From: Phyllobacteriaceae bacterium
GTDB lineage: Bacteria > Pseudomonadota > Alphaproteobacteria > Rhizobiales > Ancalomicrobiaceae
NCBI GenBank assembly: GCA_012517025.1
Contig: JAAYVT010000020.1
Coordinates: 1 to 24,603, forward strand
Direction: 5' to 3'
DNA: 24,603 nucleotides
Below are positions 14,262 through 22,482 of the stretch, piece by piece. The translations under genes and the position numbers were made by a program. The notes beneath the pieces are model-generated. The model had not been told where the DNA came from. It was given only the letters and a program-made list of their open reading frames with translations, and did no database searches. Position 1 is the stretch's first letter. Each line of letters starts with the position of its first letter.

Positions 14262-16520
14262 ATGAACGCGCACACCAAGACTCTCGCCGTAGACGATCCC
14301 TGGACCGGCTTCCTGCCCGGGCCGTGGCAGTCGTCGGTGGACGTCCGTGGTTTCATCCAGGCGAACTACACCCCCTGGCTCGCCGACGGCTCGTTCCTCG
14401 CCGGCCCGACGGCCCGCACCACCGCGCTGTGGGCGAAGCTCTCCGATCTTCTGAAGCTCGAACGGGCCAAGGGGGTCCTCGACGTCTCCGCCGACCGCGC
14501 CTCCTCGATCACCGCGCACGACGCCGGATACATCGACCGTGACGCCGAACTGATCGTCGGCCTGCAGACCGACGCCCCGCTGAAGCGCGCGATCATGCCC
14601 AACGGTGGTCTGCGCATGGTCGAGAACGGCCTCGAGGCATTCGGCTTCAAGCTGGATCCTTCCGTCAAGGAGATCTGGACCAAGTATCGCAAGAGCCACA
14701 ATCAGGGCATCTTCGACACCTATTCCCCCGACATTCTCGCCGCTCGCAAGTCCGGCATCGTCACCGGCCTGCCGGACGCCTACGGACGCGGACGCATCAT
14801 CGGCGACTATCGCCGCGTCGCCCTCTACGGCATCGACACGCTGCGTGCCGAGCGGCTGAAGGTCTTCCACGAGCTCGACGACGCAGTCTTCGACGACAAG
14901 ACCCTGCGCCTGCGCGAGGAGCTCTCCGAACAGTATCGCGCCCTCGACGAGCTGCGGCAGATGGCGGCCAAATACGGCTACGACGTCTCGCGCCCGGCGG
15001 CGAATGCCCGCGAAGCGGTGCAATGGACCTATTTCGCCTATCTGGCGGCGGTGAATGAGCAGAACGGCGCGGCGATGTCGCTCGGCCGGATCTCGACCTT
15101 CCTCGACATCTACATTCAGCGCGATCTCGACGCCGGCATCCTCGACGAAGCCGGGGCGCAGGAACTGATCGACGATCTGGTGATCAAGCTGCGCATCATC
15201 CGCTTTCTGCGCACCCCGGAATACGACCAGCTCTTCTCCGGCGATCCCACCTGGGTCACGGAATCGATCGGCGGCATGGGCGAGGACGGGCGCACGCTCG
15301 TCACCAAGTCGAGCTTCCGCTTCCTGCACACCCTGATGAACCTCGGACCGGCGCCGGAGCCCAATCTCACGGTGCTGTGGTCGACCGAGCTGCCGGAGGG
15401 CTTCAAGGACTTCTGCGCCGAGGTGTCGATCCGGACCTCGTCGATCCAATACGAGAACGACGACGTCATGCGCCCCTACTGGGGTGACGACTACGGCATC
15501 GCCTGCTGCGTCTCCGCCATGCGGATCGGCAAGCAGATGCAGTTCTTCGGCGCGCGCGCCAACCTCGCCAAGGCGCTGCTCTATGCGATCAACGGCGGCC
15601 GCGACGAGAAGACCGGAGCCGTGGTGGCCGAGGGCTTCACGCCGCTCGAAGGCGACGTGCTCGACTACGACGCGGTGATGGCCAAGTTCGATCCGATGAT
15701 GGACTGGCTGGCCAAGACCTACGTCAAGGCCCTCAACGCCATCCACTACATGCACGACAAATACGCCTACGAGCGGATCGAGATGGCGCTGCACGATCGC
15801 GACATCCTGCGCACCATGGCCTGCGGCATCGCCGGTCTTTCGGTTGCCGCCGACAGCCTCTCGGCGATCAAGCACGCGAAGGTGAAGGTGATCCGCAACG
15901 ACGCCGGTCTCGCCGTCGACTACCAGATCGAAGGTGAATACCCGGCCTACGGCAACAACGACGACCGCGCCGACGACATCGCCGTGTGGCTGACCGAGAC
16001 CTTCATGGAGAAGATCAAGGCCCAGCCGCACATCTATCGCGACGCGATGCCGACCCAGTCGGTGCTGACGATCACCTCCAACGTGGTCTACGGCAAGAAG
16101 ACCGGCAACACGCCGGACGGACGCCGCGCCGGCACGCCCTTCGCGCCCGGTGCCAATCCGATGAACGGCCGCGACACCAAGGGCTTCGTCGCCGCCGGCG
16201 CCTCGGTCGCCAAGCTGCCCTACGCCTGTGCCGCCGACGGCATCTCCTGGACGGCCTCGGCCACCCCGGACGCCCTCGGACGGCTGCCGGAGGAACGGCG
16301 GCGCAATCTCGCCAACTGCCTCGACGCCTTCGCGGCGGCGAACGGCCACCACGTCAACGTCAACGTGTTCGATCGCGACACGCTGATCGAGGCGATGGAC
16401 CATCCGGAGAAGTACCCCCAGCTCACGGTGCGGGTCTCCGGCTACGCGGTGAACTTCGTCAAGCTGACGCGCGAGCAGCAGCTCGACGTCATCAGCCGTA
16501 CCTTCCACGCCTCCATGTGA
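14262..16520 (+). CDS. pflB: Formate C-acetyltransferase (pyruvate formate-lyase)
   Basis: 752 residues (E. coli 760). The catalytic pair Cys415-Cys416 is in IACCVSAMR, and the glycyl-radical residue Gly727 is in VRVSGYAVNF, 25 residues from the C-terminus, as expected for a true PFL. TTGGAG eight bases before the ATG supports the start. It cleaves pyruvate with CoA to acetyl-CoA and formate under anoxia; the cleaved radical form is destroyed by oxygen. In enterobacteria pflB follows the formate channel gene focA. Here the upstream neighbour is the pyruvate importer btsT, and no focA is seen. Downstream genes supply its activase and the ATP-yielding steps. Other glycyl-radical enzymes (PFL2, glycerol dehydratase) lack the Cys-Cys pair. 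Confidence 0.97.
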   Translation: MNAHTKTLAVDDPWTGFLPGPWQSSVDVRGFIQANYTPWLADGSFLAGPTARTTALWAKLSDLLKLERAKGVLDVSADRASSITAHDAGYIDRDAELIVGLQTDAPLKRAIMPNGGLRMVENGLEAFGFKLDPSVKEIWTKYRKSHNQGIFDTYSPDILAARKSGIVTGLPDAYGRGRIIGDYRRVALYGIDTLRAERLKVFHELDDAVFDDKTLRLREELSEQYRALDELRQMAAKYGYDVSRPAANAREAVQWTYFAYLAAVNEQNGAAMSLGRISTFLDIYIQRDLDAGILDEAGAQELIDDLVIKLRIIRFLRTPEYDQLFSGDPTWVTESIGGMGEDGRTLVTKSSFRFLHTLMNLGPAPEPNLTVLWSTELPEGFKDFCAEVSIRTSSIQYENDDVMRPYWGDDYGIACCVSAMRIGKQMQFFGARANLAKALLYAINGGRDEKTGAVVAEGFTPLEGDVLDYDAVMAKFDPMMDWLAKTYVKALNAIHYMHDKYAYERIEMALHDRDILRTMACGIAGLSVAADSLSAIKHAKVKVIRNDAGLAVDYQIEGEYPAYGNNDDRADDIAVWLTETFMEKIKAQPHIYRDAMPTQSVLTITSNVVYGKKTGNTPDGRRAGTPFAPGANPMNGRDTKGFVAAGASVAKLPYACAADGISWTASATPDALGRLPEERRRNLANCLDAFAAANGHHVNVNVFDRDTLIEAMDHPEKYPQLTVRVSGYAVNFVKLTREQQLDVISRTFHASM

Positions 16521-16581
16521 TGCGTCGGTAAGATCGCAAACGACCCGAAACTGCAATCAGAGCATGAACTCGCGGAATCGA

Positions 16582-16598
16582 CCGGGCAGACCGCCCGG
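16582..16598 (+). other. Small inverted repeat before pflA
   Basis: CCGGGC-AGACC-GCCCGG, six pairs, in the pflB-pflA gap. If pflA starts at 16630 this lies in the untranslated spacer; if at 16564 it is coding. No U-run follows. Confidence 0.25.
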
Positions 16599-16629
16599 CC
16601 GGTTCGGCGGGACTGCCGAGGCTCGCGCC

Positions 16630-17436
16630 ATGGACACGGTCCGCCATCTCCGATCCGATCTCGTCCGGCTCCCCGCGATGCGGCGCCTACCCGTCGCCTC
16701 GCCGGATCCCATCGGCCATCTCCATTCGGTTGAGAGCGGCGCGGCGGCGGACGGACCCGGGGTTCGCTTCGTCTACTTCTTGGCGGGATGCCCGTTTCGC
16801 TGCCTCTACTGCCACAACCCCGATACTTGGAAGTTCTCGTCCGGACGCCCCGTGACGACGACGGAAGCCTTGGCCGAAATTCGCCCCTTCGCCGGCTTCC
16901 TGCGGCGGGTGGGCGGCGTCACCCTCTCCGGGGGTGATCCGCTCACCCAACCCGCATTCGCCGAACGTCTGCTCTCGGCGTTGCACGACGATCTCGGGCT
17001 CCACACCGCGCTCGATACGCAGGGCTTCCTCGGCCACAAGGTCGACGACGCCTTCTTCGATGCGGTCGACCTCGTCCTGCTCGACGTCAAACACGCCGAC
17101 CCGGAACGCAATCGCGAACTGACCGGGCGGGCTCTCGCTCCGACGCTCGGCTTCGCCCGCCGCCTCGCCGATCTCGGAAAGCCGATGTGGATCCGACACG
17201 TGTTGATCCCCGGGTGGACCGACGATCCGGCCGATCTGCACCGTCTCGCCGATCGGCTGCTGACGCTCGGCGCCGCCGTCGAGCGGGTCGACGTGCTGCC
17301 CTACCACACGCTCGGCCTCTCCAAATGGGCCGCTCTCGGTCGGACCTCGAAGCTCGCCGACACGCGTCCGCCGACGGCGGAAAGCCTCGCGTCCGCGGTC
17401 GCGCTTCTTCGATCCCGCGGCCTGCCGGCCGTCTGA
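16630..17436 (+). CDS. pflA: Pyruvate formate-lyase activating enzyme (radical SAM)
   Basis: 268 residues from the ATG at 16630. The radical-SAM cluster is Cys54-x3-Cys58-x2-Cys61 in GCPFRCLYCHNPDTW, followed by LSGGDPLTQ (the SAM-binding GGE motif, here GGD). LPYHTLGLSKW matches the conserved PflA C-terminal block. It uses a 4Fe-4S cluster and SAM to make the glycyl radical on PflB Gly727. Start choice: 16630 has GAGG eight bases upstream. An in-frame ATG at 16564 would add 22 residues but lacks a ribosome-binding site. An ATG at 16678 would give the 252 residues closest to E. coli PflA (246). The 3' end carries a 27-bp tandem duplication across the stop codon. Confidence 0.9.
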   Translation: MDTVRHLRSDLVRLPAMRRLPVASPDPIGHLHSVESGAAADGPGVRFVYFLAGCPFRCLYCHNPDTWKFSSGRPVTTTEALAEIRPFAGFLRRVGGVTLSGGDPLTQPAFAERLLSALHDDLGLHTALDTQGFLGHKVDDAFFDAVDLVLLDVKHADPERNRELTGRALAPTLGFARRLADLGKPMWIRHVLIPGWTDDPADLHRLADRLLTLGAAVERVDVLPYHTLGLSKWAALGRTSKLADTRPPTAESLASAVALLRSRGLPAV

Positions 17437-17463
17437 CGATTCCGCGGCCCGCCGGCCGTCCGA
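17410..17463 (+). repeat. 27-bp imperfect tandem duplication spanning the pflA stop
   Basis: Unit 1 (17410-17436) is the last nine codons of pflA including TGA. Unit 2 (17437-17463) repeats it with four substitutions in 27; one of them changes the equivalent of the stop TGA to CGA. Because the period is a multiple of three, the second unit is in frame with the first but untranslated. Confidence 0.75.
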
Positions 17464-17506
17464 ACACCTCTTCTCGAGTCAACCCGTACCCTGGGGGTTC
17501 ACGATC

Positions 17507-18748
17507 ATGTCCTTCCCGTCCCGCCTCGTCCTCGTGGTGAACTCCGGTTCGTCGTCGATGAAGTTCACGCTGCTGCCGGTCGGGGGTGGCGAGGCCCTGG
17601 TTTCGGGCGTCGCGGAGTGCCTCGGCCTCCCCGAGGCGCGCATCGTCGTCAAGGAGAACGGGACCAAGACCGTCGTCGATCTCGAGCGCGGCGATCACGC
17701 CGGCGCCATCGCGGCCCTGTTCGCCGGTCTGGACCGCAAGGGCGTGCTCGATCGCGTCGCCGTCGTCGGTCATCGCATCGTCCAGGGCGGCGACGTCTTT
17801 CAGGAGAGCGTCGTCGTCACGCCGCAGGTGATCGCCGACATCGAGGCGCTCGCCCCGCTCGCCCCCTTGCACAATCCCGCGCACCTCGTCGGCCTGCGCG
17901 CCTGCATCGACGCGATGCCGGGCGTGCCGCAGGTCGCGGTGTTCGACACCGCCTTCCACCAGACGATCCCGCCGGCCGCCTACACCTACGCCATCCCGCG
18001 GAGCCTGGCGCGCGAGCACGCGGTCCGCCGCTACGGCGCCCACGGCACCTCCCATCGCTACGTCTCGCACGAGGCCGCTCGCTTCCTCGGCCTGCCGGCC
18101 GACGATCACGGCATCGTCGTCGCCCATCTCGGCAACGGCGCCTCGGCGACCGCCGTGGTGAACGGCCGTTCGGTCGACACCTCGATGGGGATGACCCCGC
18201 TCGAGGGGCTCGTCATGGGCACGCGGTCCGGCGACATCGACGTCGGCGCCGTCGCCCACCTCGCCCGCGTCACCGGCAAGGACATCGGCCAGATCGACGC
18301 TCTGCTCAACAAGGAGAGCGGTCTGCTCGGCATTTCCGAGCTCTCCAACGACTGCCGCACGCTGGAAGCCGCCGCCGACGAAGGCCACGCCGGCGCCAAA
18401 CTCGCGCTCGACGTCTTCGTCCATCGCCTCGCCCGTTACGTCGGCGCCCTCGCGGTCTCGCTGCCGCGCTTCGACGCCTTGGTCTTCACCGGAGGCATCG
18501 GCGAGAACTCGGCCCGCATCCGCGCCATGACCCTGAAGCACCTCGCGGTGTTCGGTTTCGACGTCGACGAGGTCGCCAACGCCGCGATCTGCGGCGGCAA
18601 GGCCGGTGTCGTCGGCCGCAGCGCCGGGCCGATCGCCGCGGTGGTGCCGACCGACGAGGAAGGGCTGATCGCCGCCGATGCCGCTCGTCTGGTCGGCCTC
18701 GTCAACGCCAACGACGACGAGCCGCTTCGCGTCGCCGCCGTCGTCTGA
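17507..18748 (+). CDS. ackA: Acetate kinase
   Basis: 413 residues (E. coli 400). Family blocks in order: VNSGSSSMKF at 11-20 (phosphate/Mg loop), VFDTAFHQTIP, HGTSHRYVS with catalytic His179 (E. coli His180), AHLGNGAS, DTSMGMTPLEGLVMGTRSGD, and GGIGENSA near 329-336. It converts acetyl phosphate plus ADP to acetate plus ATP. GGGGG upstream serves as ribosome-binding site. The gap to pflA is 70 bp and to pta 15 bp, consistent with one operon. The order ackA-pta behind pflBA makes this the energy-conserving end of pyruvate fermentation. In reverse it could activate acetate. Confidence 0.96.
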   Translation: MSFPSRLVLVVNSGSSSMKFTLLPVGGGEALVSGVAECLGLPEARIVVKENGTKTVVDLERGDHAGAIAALFAGLDRKGVLDRVAVVGHRIVQGGDVFQESVVVTPQVIADIEALAPLAPLHNPAHLVGLRACIDAMPGVPQVAVFDTAFHQTIPPAAYTYAIPRSLAREHAVRRYGAHGTSHRYVSHEAARFLGLPADDHGIVVAHLGNGASATAVVNGRSVDTSMGMTPLEGLVMGTRSGDIDVGAVAHLARVTGKDIGQIDALLNKESGLLGISELSNDCRTLEAAADEGHAGAKLALDVFVHRLARYVGALAVSLPRFDALVFTGGIGENSARIRAMTLKHLAVFGFDVDEVANAAICGGKAGVVGRSAGPIAAVVPTDEEGLIAADAARLVGLVNANDDEPLRVAAVV

Positions 18749-18763
18749 TCCACGGAGATCGTC

Positions 18764-20908
18764 ATGAACGTCGCGTTCGCCCACCACACCTTCTATCTCG
18801 TCCCGGTCTCTCGCGAACCCGGTCTCACGTCGATGGCCCTGGGTCTCGTCCGAGCGCTTCAGCTCGCCGGGGTCAAGGTCGGCTTCTTCAAGCCGATCGT
18901 CCAACCCGAGGCGGTCGTCGGCGACGTCGACCTCGCCGGTCACTTCGCCGAAGCCCTGTGCGGCATCCGCGCGCCCGAGCCGATCCCCTTCGACCACGCC
19001 GCCGAAATGGTGAGCGCCGGCCGACTGTCGGATCTGATGGAAGAGGTCGTGGCGCGGGCAGAGACGGTGCGCGCCACCCACGACGTGGTGATCGTCGAGG
19101 GGCTGATCCCGGACGCCGACTTCCAGATCGCCACCCGCCTCAACATCGAGTTGATCCGCTCGCTCGGCGCCGACTTGGTGCCGGTGATGCTCGGTCACTC
19201 GCGCGATCCCGCCATGCTCGCCGCCAAGACGGCAGCGGCGATCGAGCAATACGGCGACGACGGCCGGAGGCCGATCGCCGGCGTGTTGATCAACCACTGC
19301 GCGGCGGCGCATGCGACGGCGCTCACGGCCGCCCGCCGGCTGGTGCTGGAGAGCGGCGCGGACGTGCCGATCATCGCCGCCGTGCCGACCGAAGCCGAGC
19401 TCTCGGCGCCGCGCGTCGTCGACGTCGCCGAGGCCCTCGGTCTGACGGTGTTTCACCGCGGCGACGTCGCCACCGCGCGCGTTCGAGCGCATCTGGTGGC
19501 GGCGCGCTCCTGCGAGAAGCTCCTCGGCCATCTGCGCCCCGACACGCTGGTGGTGACGTCGGGCGACCGGTCCGACGCGATCCTCGCCACGGCGCTGGTC
19601 GCCCAGCGCGGCATGCCGCTCGCCGGCCTGCTCTTCACCTGCGGCACCCGTCCGGCACCGGAACTGGAGGCGTTGTTGCGGCTGCCGCCGCTCGATCGGC
19701 TGCCACAGTTCGGGACCGAGGACGACACCTTCACCACCGCGACGCGGCTCGCCGATCTGTCGAGCCACGTCGGCCGCGACGATGCCGTCCGCATGGAACG
19801 GGTGATCGCCTTCATCGCCGAGAAGATCGTCGTCGAACCGCTGGTGTCGCGGATGAACCTGCCGGTCGAACCCTTGATGCCGCCGCCGGTGTTCCGTCAC
19901 CGCCTGGTCGAGGCGGCGCGCGGCGCGAACCGTCGCGTCGTCCTGCCGGAAGGCGACGAGCCGCGCACCATCGAGGCCGCCGCGATCTGCGCCGAGAAGG
20001 GCATCGCCCGCTGCGTCCTGCTCGGCAAAGCCGACGTGATCCGCTCGGTCGCGAGCGCCCACGGCATCGACCTGCCGGCGGGCGTCGAGATCCTCGACCC
20101 CGAGACCATCCGCGGCGCCTACGTCGCCCCGATGGTCGAACGCCGCAAGGCCAAGGGCCTGACCGCCGTTCAGGCCGAGAAGGGCCTCGAGGACACCGTC
20201 GTGCTCGGCACCATGATGCTCGCCGAAGGCCACGTCGACGGTCTGGTCTCCGGCGCGGTCCACACCACCGCGAGCACCGTCCGGCCGGCCCTGCAGCTGA
20301 TCAAGACCGCGCCGGGGTCGTCGATCGTGTCGAGCGTGTTCTTCATGCTGATGCCCGATCAGGTGTTGGTCTACGGCGACTGCGCCATCAACCCGGATCC
20401 GACCGCCGAGGAACTGGCCGAGATCGCCATCCAGTCGGCCGATTCGGCCGCCGCCTTCGGCATCGAGCCACGCGTCGCCATGATCTCTTATTCGACCGGT
20501 GCCTCCGGCACCGGCGCCGACGTCGACAAGGTCCGCCGCGCCACCGAACTGGTGCACGAACGTCGTCCCGACCTCGCGGTCGACGGCCCGATCCAGTACG
20601 ACGCGGCTTCGGTGGAGAGCGTCGGCCGCCAGAAGGCGCCGAACTCGCCGGTCGCGGGAAACGCCAACGTCTTCGTCTTCCCCGATCTCAACACCGGCAA
20701 CACCACCTACAAGGCAGTGCAGCGTTCGGCGGGCGTGGTGTCGGTCGGCCCGATGCTTCAGGGCCTGCGCAAGCCCGTCAACGACCTGTCGCGCGGCGCC
20801 CTCGTCGACGACATCGTCTACACGATCGCGCTCACCGCCATTCAGGCGGAAGCCGGCGAGGCCTCGGCCGAGGTCGTCGCGACGCCGCTCGTCGCCGCGG
20901 CGGAGTAA
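18764..20908 (+). CDS. pta: Phosphate acetyltransferase (long, multidomain type)
   Basis: 714 residues, the same length as E. coli Pta. The N-terminal domain has the degenerate P-loop-like fold (FYLVPVSREPGLTSMALGLV), followed by a DRTGG domain around residues 220-330. The catalytic PTA_PTB domain starts near 370 (RRVVLPEGDEPRTIEAA) and includes DGLVSGAVHTTASTVRPALQ (split here: DGLVSGAVHT, TASTVRPALQ) and NVFVFPDLNTGNTTYKAVQR. It exchanges CoA for phosphate on acetyl-CoA to give acetyl phosphate. GGAG precedes the ATG, 15 bp after ackA. The long form is often allosterically controlled by pyruvate and NADH in E. coli through the N-terminal part, which would fit this pyruvate locus. Confidence 0.96.
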   Translation: MNVAFAHHTFYLVPVSREPGLTSMALGLVRALQLAGVKVGFFKPIVQPEAVVGDVDLAGHFAEALCGIRAPEPIPFDHAAEMVSAGRLSDLMEEVVARAETVRATHDVVIVEGLIPDADFQIATRLNIELIRSLGADLVPVMLGHSRDPAMLAAKTAAAIEQYGDDGRRPIAGVLINHCAAAHATALTAARRLVLESGADVPIIAAVPTEAELSAPRVVDVAEALGLTVFHRGDVATARVRAHLVAARSCEKLLGHLRPDTLVVTSGDRSDAILATALVAQRGMPLAGLLFTCGTRPAPELEALLRLPPLDRLPQFGTEDDTFTTATRLADLSSHVGRDDAVRMERVIAFIAEKIVVEPLVSRMNLPVEPLMPPPVFRHRLVEAARGANRRVVLPEGDEPRTIEAAAICAEKGIARCVLLGKADVIRSVASAHGIDLPAGVEILDPETIRGAYVAPMVERRKAKGLTAVQAEKGLEDTVVLGTMMLAEGHVDGLVSGAVHTTASTVRPALQLIKTAPGSSIVSSVFFMLMPDQVLVYGDCAINPDPTAEELAEIAIQSADSAAAFGIEPRVAMISYSTGASGTGADVDKVRRATELVHERRPDLAVDGPIQYDAASVESVGRQKAPNSPVAGNANVFVFPDLNTGNTTYKAVQRSAGVVSVGPMLQGLRKPVNDLSRGALVDDIVYTIALTAIQAEAGEASAEVVATPLVAAAE

Positions 20909-20924
20909 GACCGCCATGGGCCTC

Positions 20925-20988
20925 GCGACGAGCGAGCCCACGTCTCATCGCTCGTCGCAGACGGGCGCCGGCCTCGCCGCCGGCGCCC
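20925..20988 (+). terminator. Two consecutive hairpins after pta
   Basis: First stem: GCGACGAGCGA (20925-20935) with TCGCTCGTCGC (20948-20958), 11 perfect pairs. Second stem: GGGCGCCGGC (20963-20972) with GCCGGCGCCC (20979-20988), ten perfect pairs. No U-run follows either. They lie in the 115-bp gap before the 156-residue gene and probably reduce read-through or protect the pta 3' end. Confidence 0.5.
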
Positions 20989-21023
20989 GCCACTTCCCAC
21001 ACTCCGCGTGAGGTGATCGCGTG

Positions 21024-21494
21024 ATGAAACATCTCTCCTCGAACGATCCGCTCGCCGGTGCCGCCGGCATGTTGCCCGACGCCGACGAGCTGAACGCGCT
21101 GGTCGCGGCGATGGAGCGCGCCATGAAAGAGGCGCGGAGGAGAAGTGAGGACGCCCGCGTCGAAGAACGCCGCCGACGGGTCGAGGAACTCGCGCAAACC
21201 CGGCTGTGCGACGCCGATTGGCGCGATCTGTTGGCTCGGGCGAGGTCGGCGGCGTCCGCCGGATCGCGCGAGGTGTTGGCCCTCCGCTTTCCCGCGGAGC
21301 TGTGCACGGACGGGGGACGGGCGGTCAACGCACCGGACCCGGCTTGGCCGGAGACGCTGAGAGGGGCTCCGGCCGATCTCTACGGCCGATGGGAGCGCGA
21401 ATTGAAACCGCTGGGCTACCGACTGTCCGCGCAGATCTTGAATTTTCCGGGTGGCTTCCTCGGCGAGGTCGGTCTGTCGATCCGTTGGGGGTGA
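21024..21494 (+). CDS. Uncharacterised protein, last gene of the fermentation cluster
   Basis: 156 residues from the ATG at 21024, preceded by AGGTGAT; a GTG one codon earlier is the alternative. I do not recognise a family. An Arg/Glu-rich helix (about 25-60: MERAMKEARRRSEDARVEER then RRRVEELAQ) looks amphipathic or coiled-coil. The C-terminal half contains VLALRFPAELCTDGGRAVNA and ends with WERELKPLGYRLSAQILNFP and GGFLGEVGLSIRW, a beta-rich, folded-looking end. It has no signal peptide or membrane segment. Codon use resembles the neighbours. Its position 115 bp after pta in the same direction suggests a link to fermentation, but the hairpins between them weaken the case for one transcript. 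Confidence 0.7.
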   Translation: MKHLSSNDPLAGAAGMLPDADELNALVAAMERAMKEARRRSEDARVEERRRRVEELAQTRLCDADWRDLLARARSAASAGSREVLALRFPAELCTDGGRAVNAPDPAWPETLRGAPADLYGRWERELKPLGYRLSAQILNFPGGFLGEVGLSIRWG

Positions 21495-21875
21495 CGTGAC
21501 CTCGGGTCGACGGCGACCGGTTTCGACCGACGGCCGGGCACGACCGGCTCCCGCGCCGGACACCTCCGAATTTCGTCCCTTCGGCATCACCGACCCATTC
21601 GGCGGCCCCGAGGGGCTGCGGTCATGGACCGCGCCCGGAAGCCGCCGAAAGACGTCGCCGCTCATCTCGCCGTCGCCGCGCATTCCGCCGGGCGCGGATG
21701 CCCTCTCGGCGGCGGGTTTCGTCAAATTCGTGCCTTCAGAAGCGACGAGAGCGATGCGGCGCTCGGTTCATCCCTTCACGGGGTGACGCGAACGCGGCTT
21801 TCGCCACGAACCTTCCGCACGCCGTGCGAGGACGACGCGGAAACAGCCGTCGCCGACCCGAAAAGTCGGGCGCCG
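21495..21875. other. Gene-free spacer
   Basis: About 380 bp with no ORF having a ribosome-binding site and family character; the frames that stay open look like G+C-rich chance frames. It holds scattered short inverted repeats only, such as CCCGA-AAAG-TCGGG (21857-21870), which is a second weak stem beyond the tRNA terminator. Confidence 0.5.
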
Positions 21876-21897
21876 AAAACGAGGATCTAAGTCCTCG
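21876..21897 (-). terminator. Intrinsic terminator of the tRNA-Arg gene
   Basis: Read leftward: CGAGGA, loop CTTAGA, TCCTCG, then TTTT. The stem begins 28 bases beyond the tRNA 3' end, as expected for a stand-alone tRNA transcription unit. Confidence 0.65.
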
Positions 21898-21924
21898 AAA
21901 CATCCAGGGGGTAGGGGAAGAAGC

Positions 21925-22001
21925 TGGCGCACCCGACAGGATTCGAACCTGTGACCTTTGCCTTCGGAGGGCAACACTCTATCCAGCTGAGCTACGGGTG
22001 C
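21925..22001 (-). tRNA. tRNA-Arg (anticodon CCG)
   Basis: Reverse strand 22001 to 21925, 77 nt with an encoded CCA. The acceptor stem GCACCCG/CGGGTGC, D-arm (GCTC-AGCTGGAT-AGAGT), anticodon stem TTGCC/GGCAA with loop CTCCGAA, and T-arm ACAGG-TTCGAAT-CCTGT are all intact. Discriminator base G. The anticodon CCG reads the CGG arginine codon, heavily used in such G+C-rich genomes. No duplicated 3' end or integrase is near, so there is no sign that it serves as an attachment site in this window. Confidence 0.97.
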
Positions 22002-22146
22002 TTCCGGGCGGCGCGGAACGCCACCGAACGGTCTCGCCGAAGCGGGACGCGCTTCTCATAGCCGATGCCGCTCGGGGTCGCAACGCCTATGAACGCCGTC
22101 GTCCCCCGAGACCTCCACGCCGCGCGCCGACATCCGTCCGCAGGCG

Positions 22147-22329
22147 TCAGTTCCGGTGCCCGAACAGCCGGCGCTGCCAAGCCGTGAACTCCGCGACGCC
22201 CTGAGCCAACGGCGACGGAACCAACCGTCGACGCGGCGGATCGCGCTCGCTCGCCGGTTGCGGCGATTCGGTCGCGACCGTCTCGTCGATCTCCTCGCGC
22301 CAAGCCTCGATGTCGGCAGGTCCGATCAT
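22147..22329 (-). CDS. Small uncharacterised protein (60 residues)
   Basis: The ATG at 22329 on the reverse strand is preceded by GGAGGA with four bases between, among the best ribosome-binding sites in the window. The product starts MIGPADIEAWREEIDETVAT, has a Pro/Arg-rich middle, and ends FTAWQRRLFGHRN. It has no membrane segment or signal. A TTGACA promoter with twin palindromes lies about 155-195 bp upstream and points at it, and the tRNA-Arg gene follows 145 bp downstream. An in-frame ATG at 22491 would add 54 residues but precedes the predicted transcription start. I know no family. If the palindromes are PhaR sites, a small granule-associated or PHA-linked protein is conceivable. Confidence 0.5.
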   Translation of the reverse strand: MIGPADIEAWREEIDETVATESPQPASERDPPRRRLVPSPLAQGVAEFTAWQRRLFGHRN

Positions 22330-22482
22330 GTCTTCCTCCGGGGTCGGGTCGCCGCGCGGCGGCGACACCGTCGCGGACCTCGCCGCCGTTCGCGGAACCG
22401 AGGTCTCGTCGAGCCATCCGTTCGGAAACCGGGGGCCGCATCGCGCGCGTCGATCGACCACGCTTCGCCCCTCTTGCCCGCC

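Noticed and set aside
12393..16556. 1387-codon open frame on the reverse strand
   Set aside because: It is antisense to btsT and pflB, whose family motifs are complete. The product is Arg/Asp/His-rich low-complexity sequence typical of a mirror frame in G+C-rich DNA.
16564..16629. N-terminal extension of PflA from the ATG at 16564
   Set aside because: No ribosome-binding site, Pro/Arg/Gly-rich, and absent from characterised PflA; the ATG at 16630 is better supported though not proven.
17087..20941. 1284-codon open frame on the reverse strand
   Set aside because: Antisense shadow of ackA and pta; no domain signature, biased composition, no ribosome-binding site.
21495..21875. Small forward ORFs in the spacer after 21494
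   Set aside because: They lack ribosome-binding sites and overlap each other in different frames with no recognisable or structured product.
21925..22001. tRNA-Arg as an integration site for a mobile element
   Set aside because: No integrase, no repeated tRNA 3' end and no change in base composition nearby within the window.
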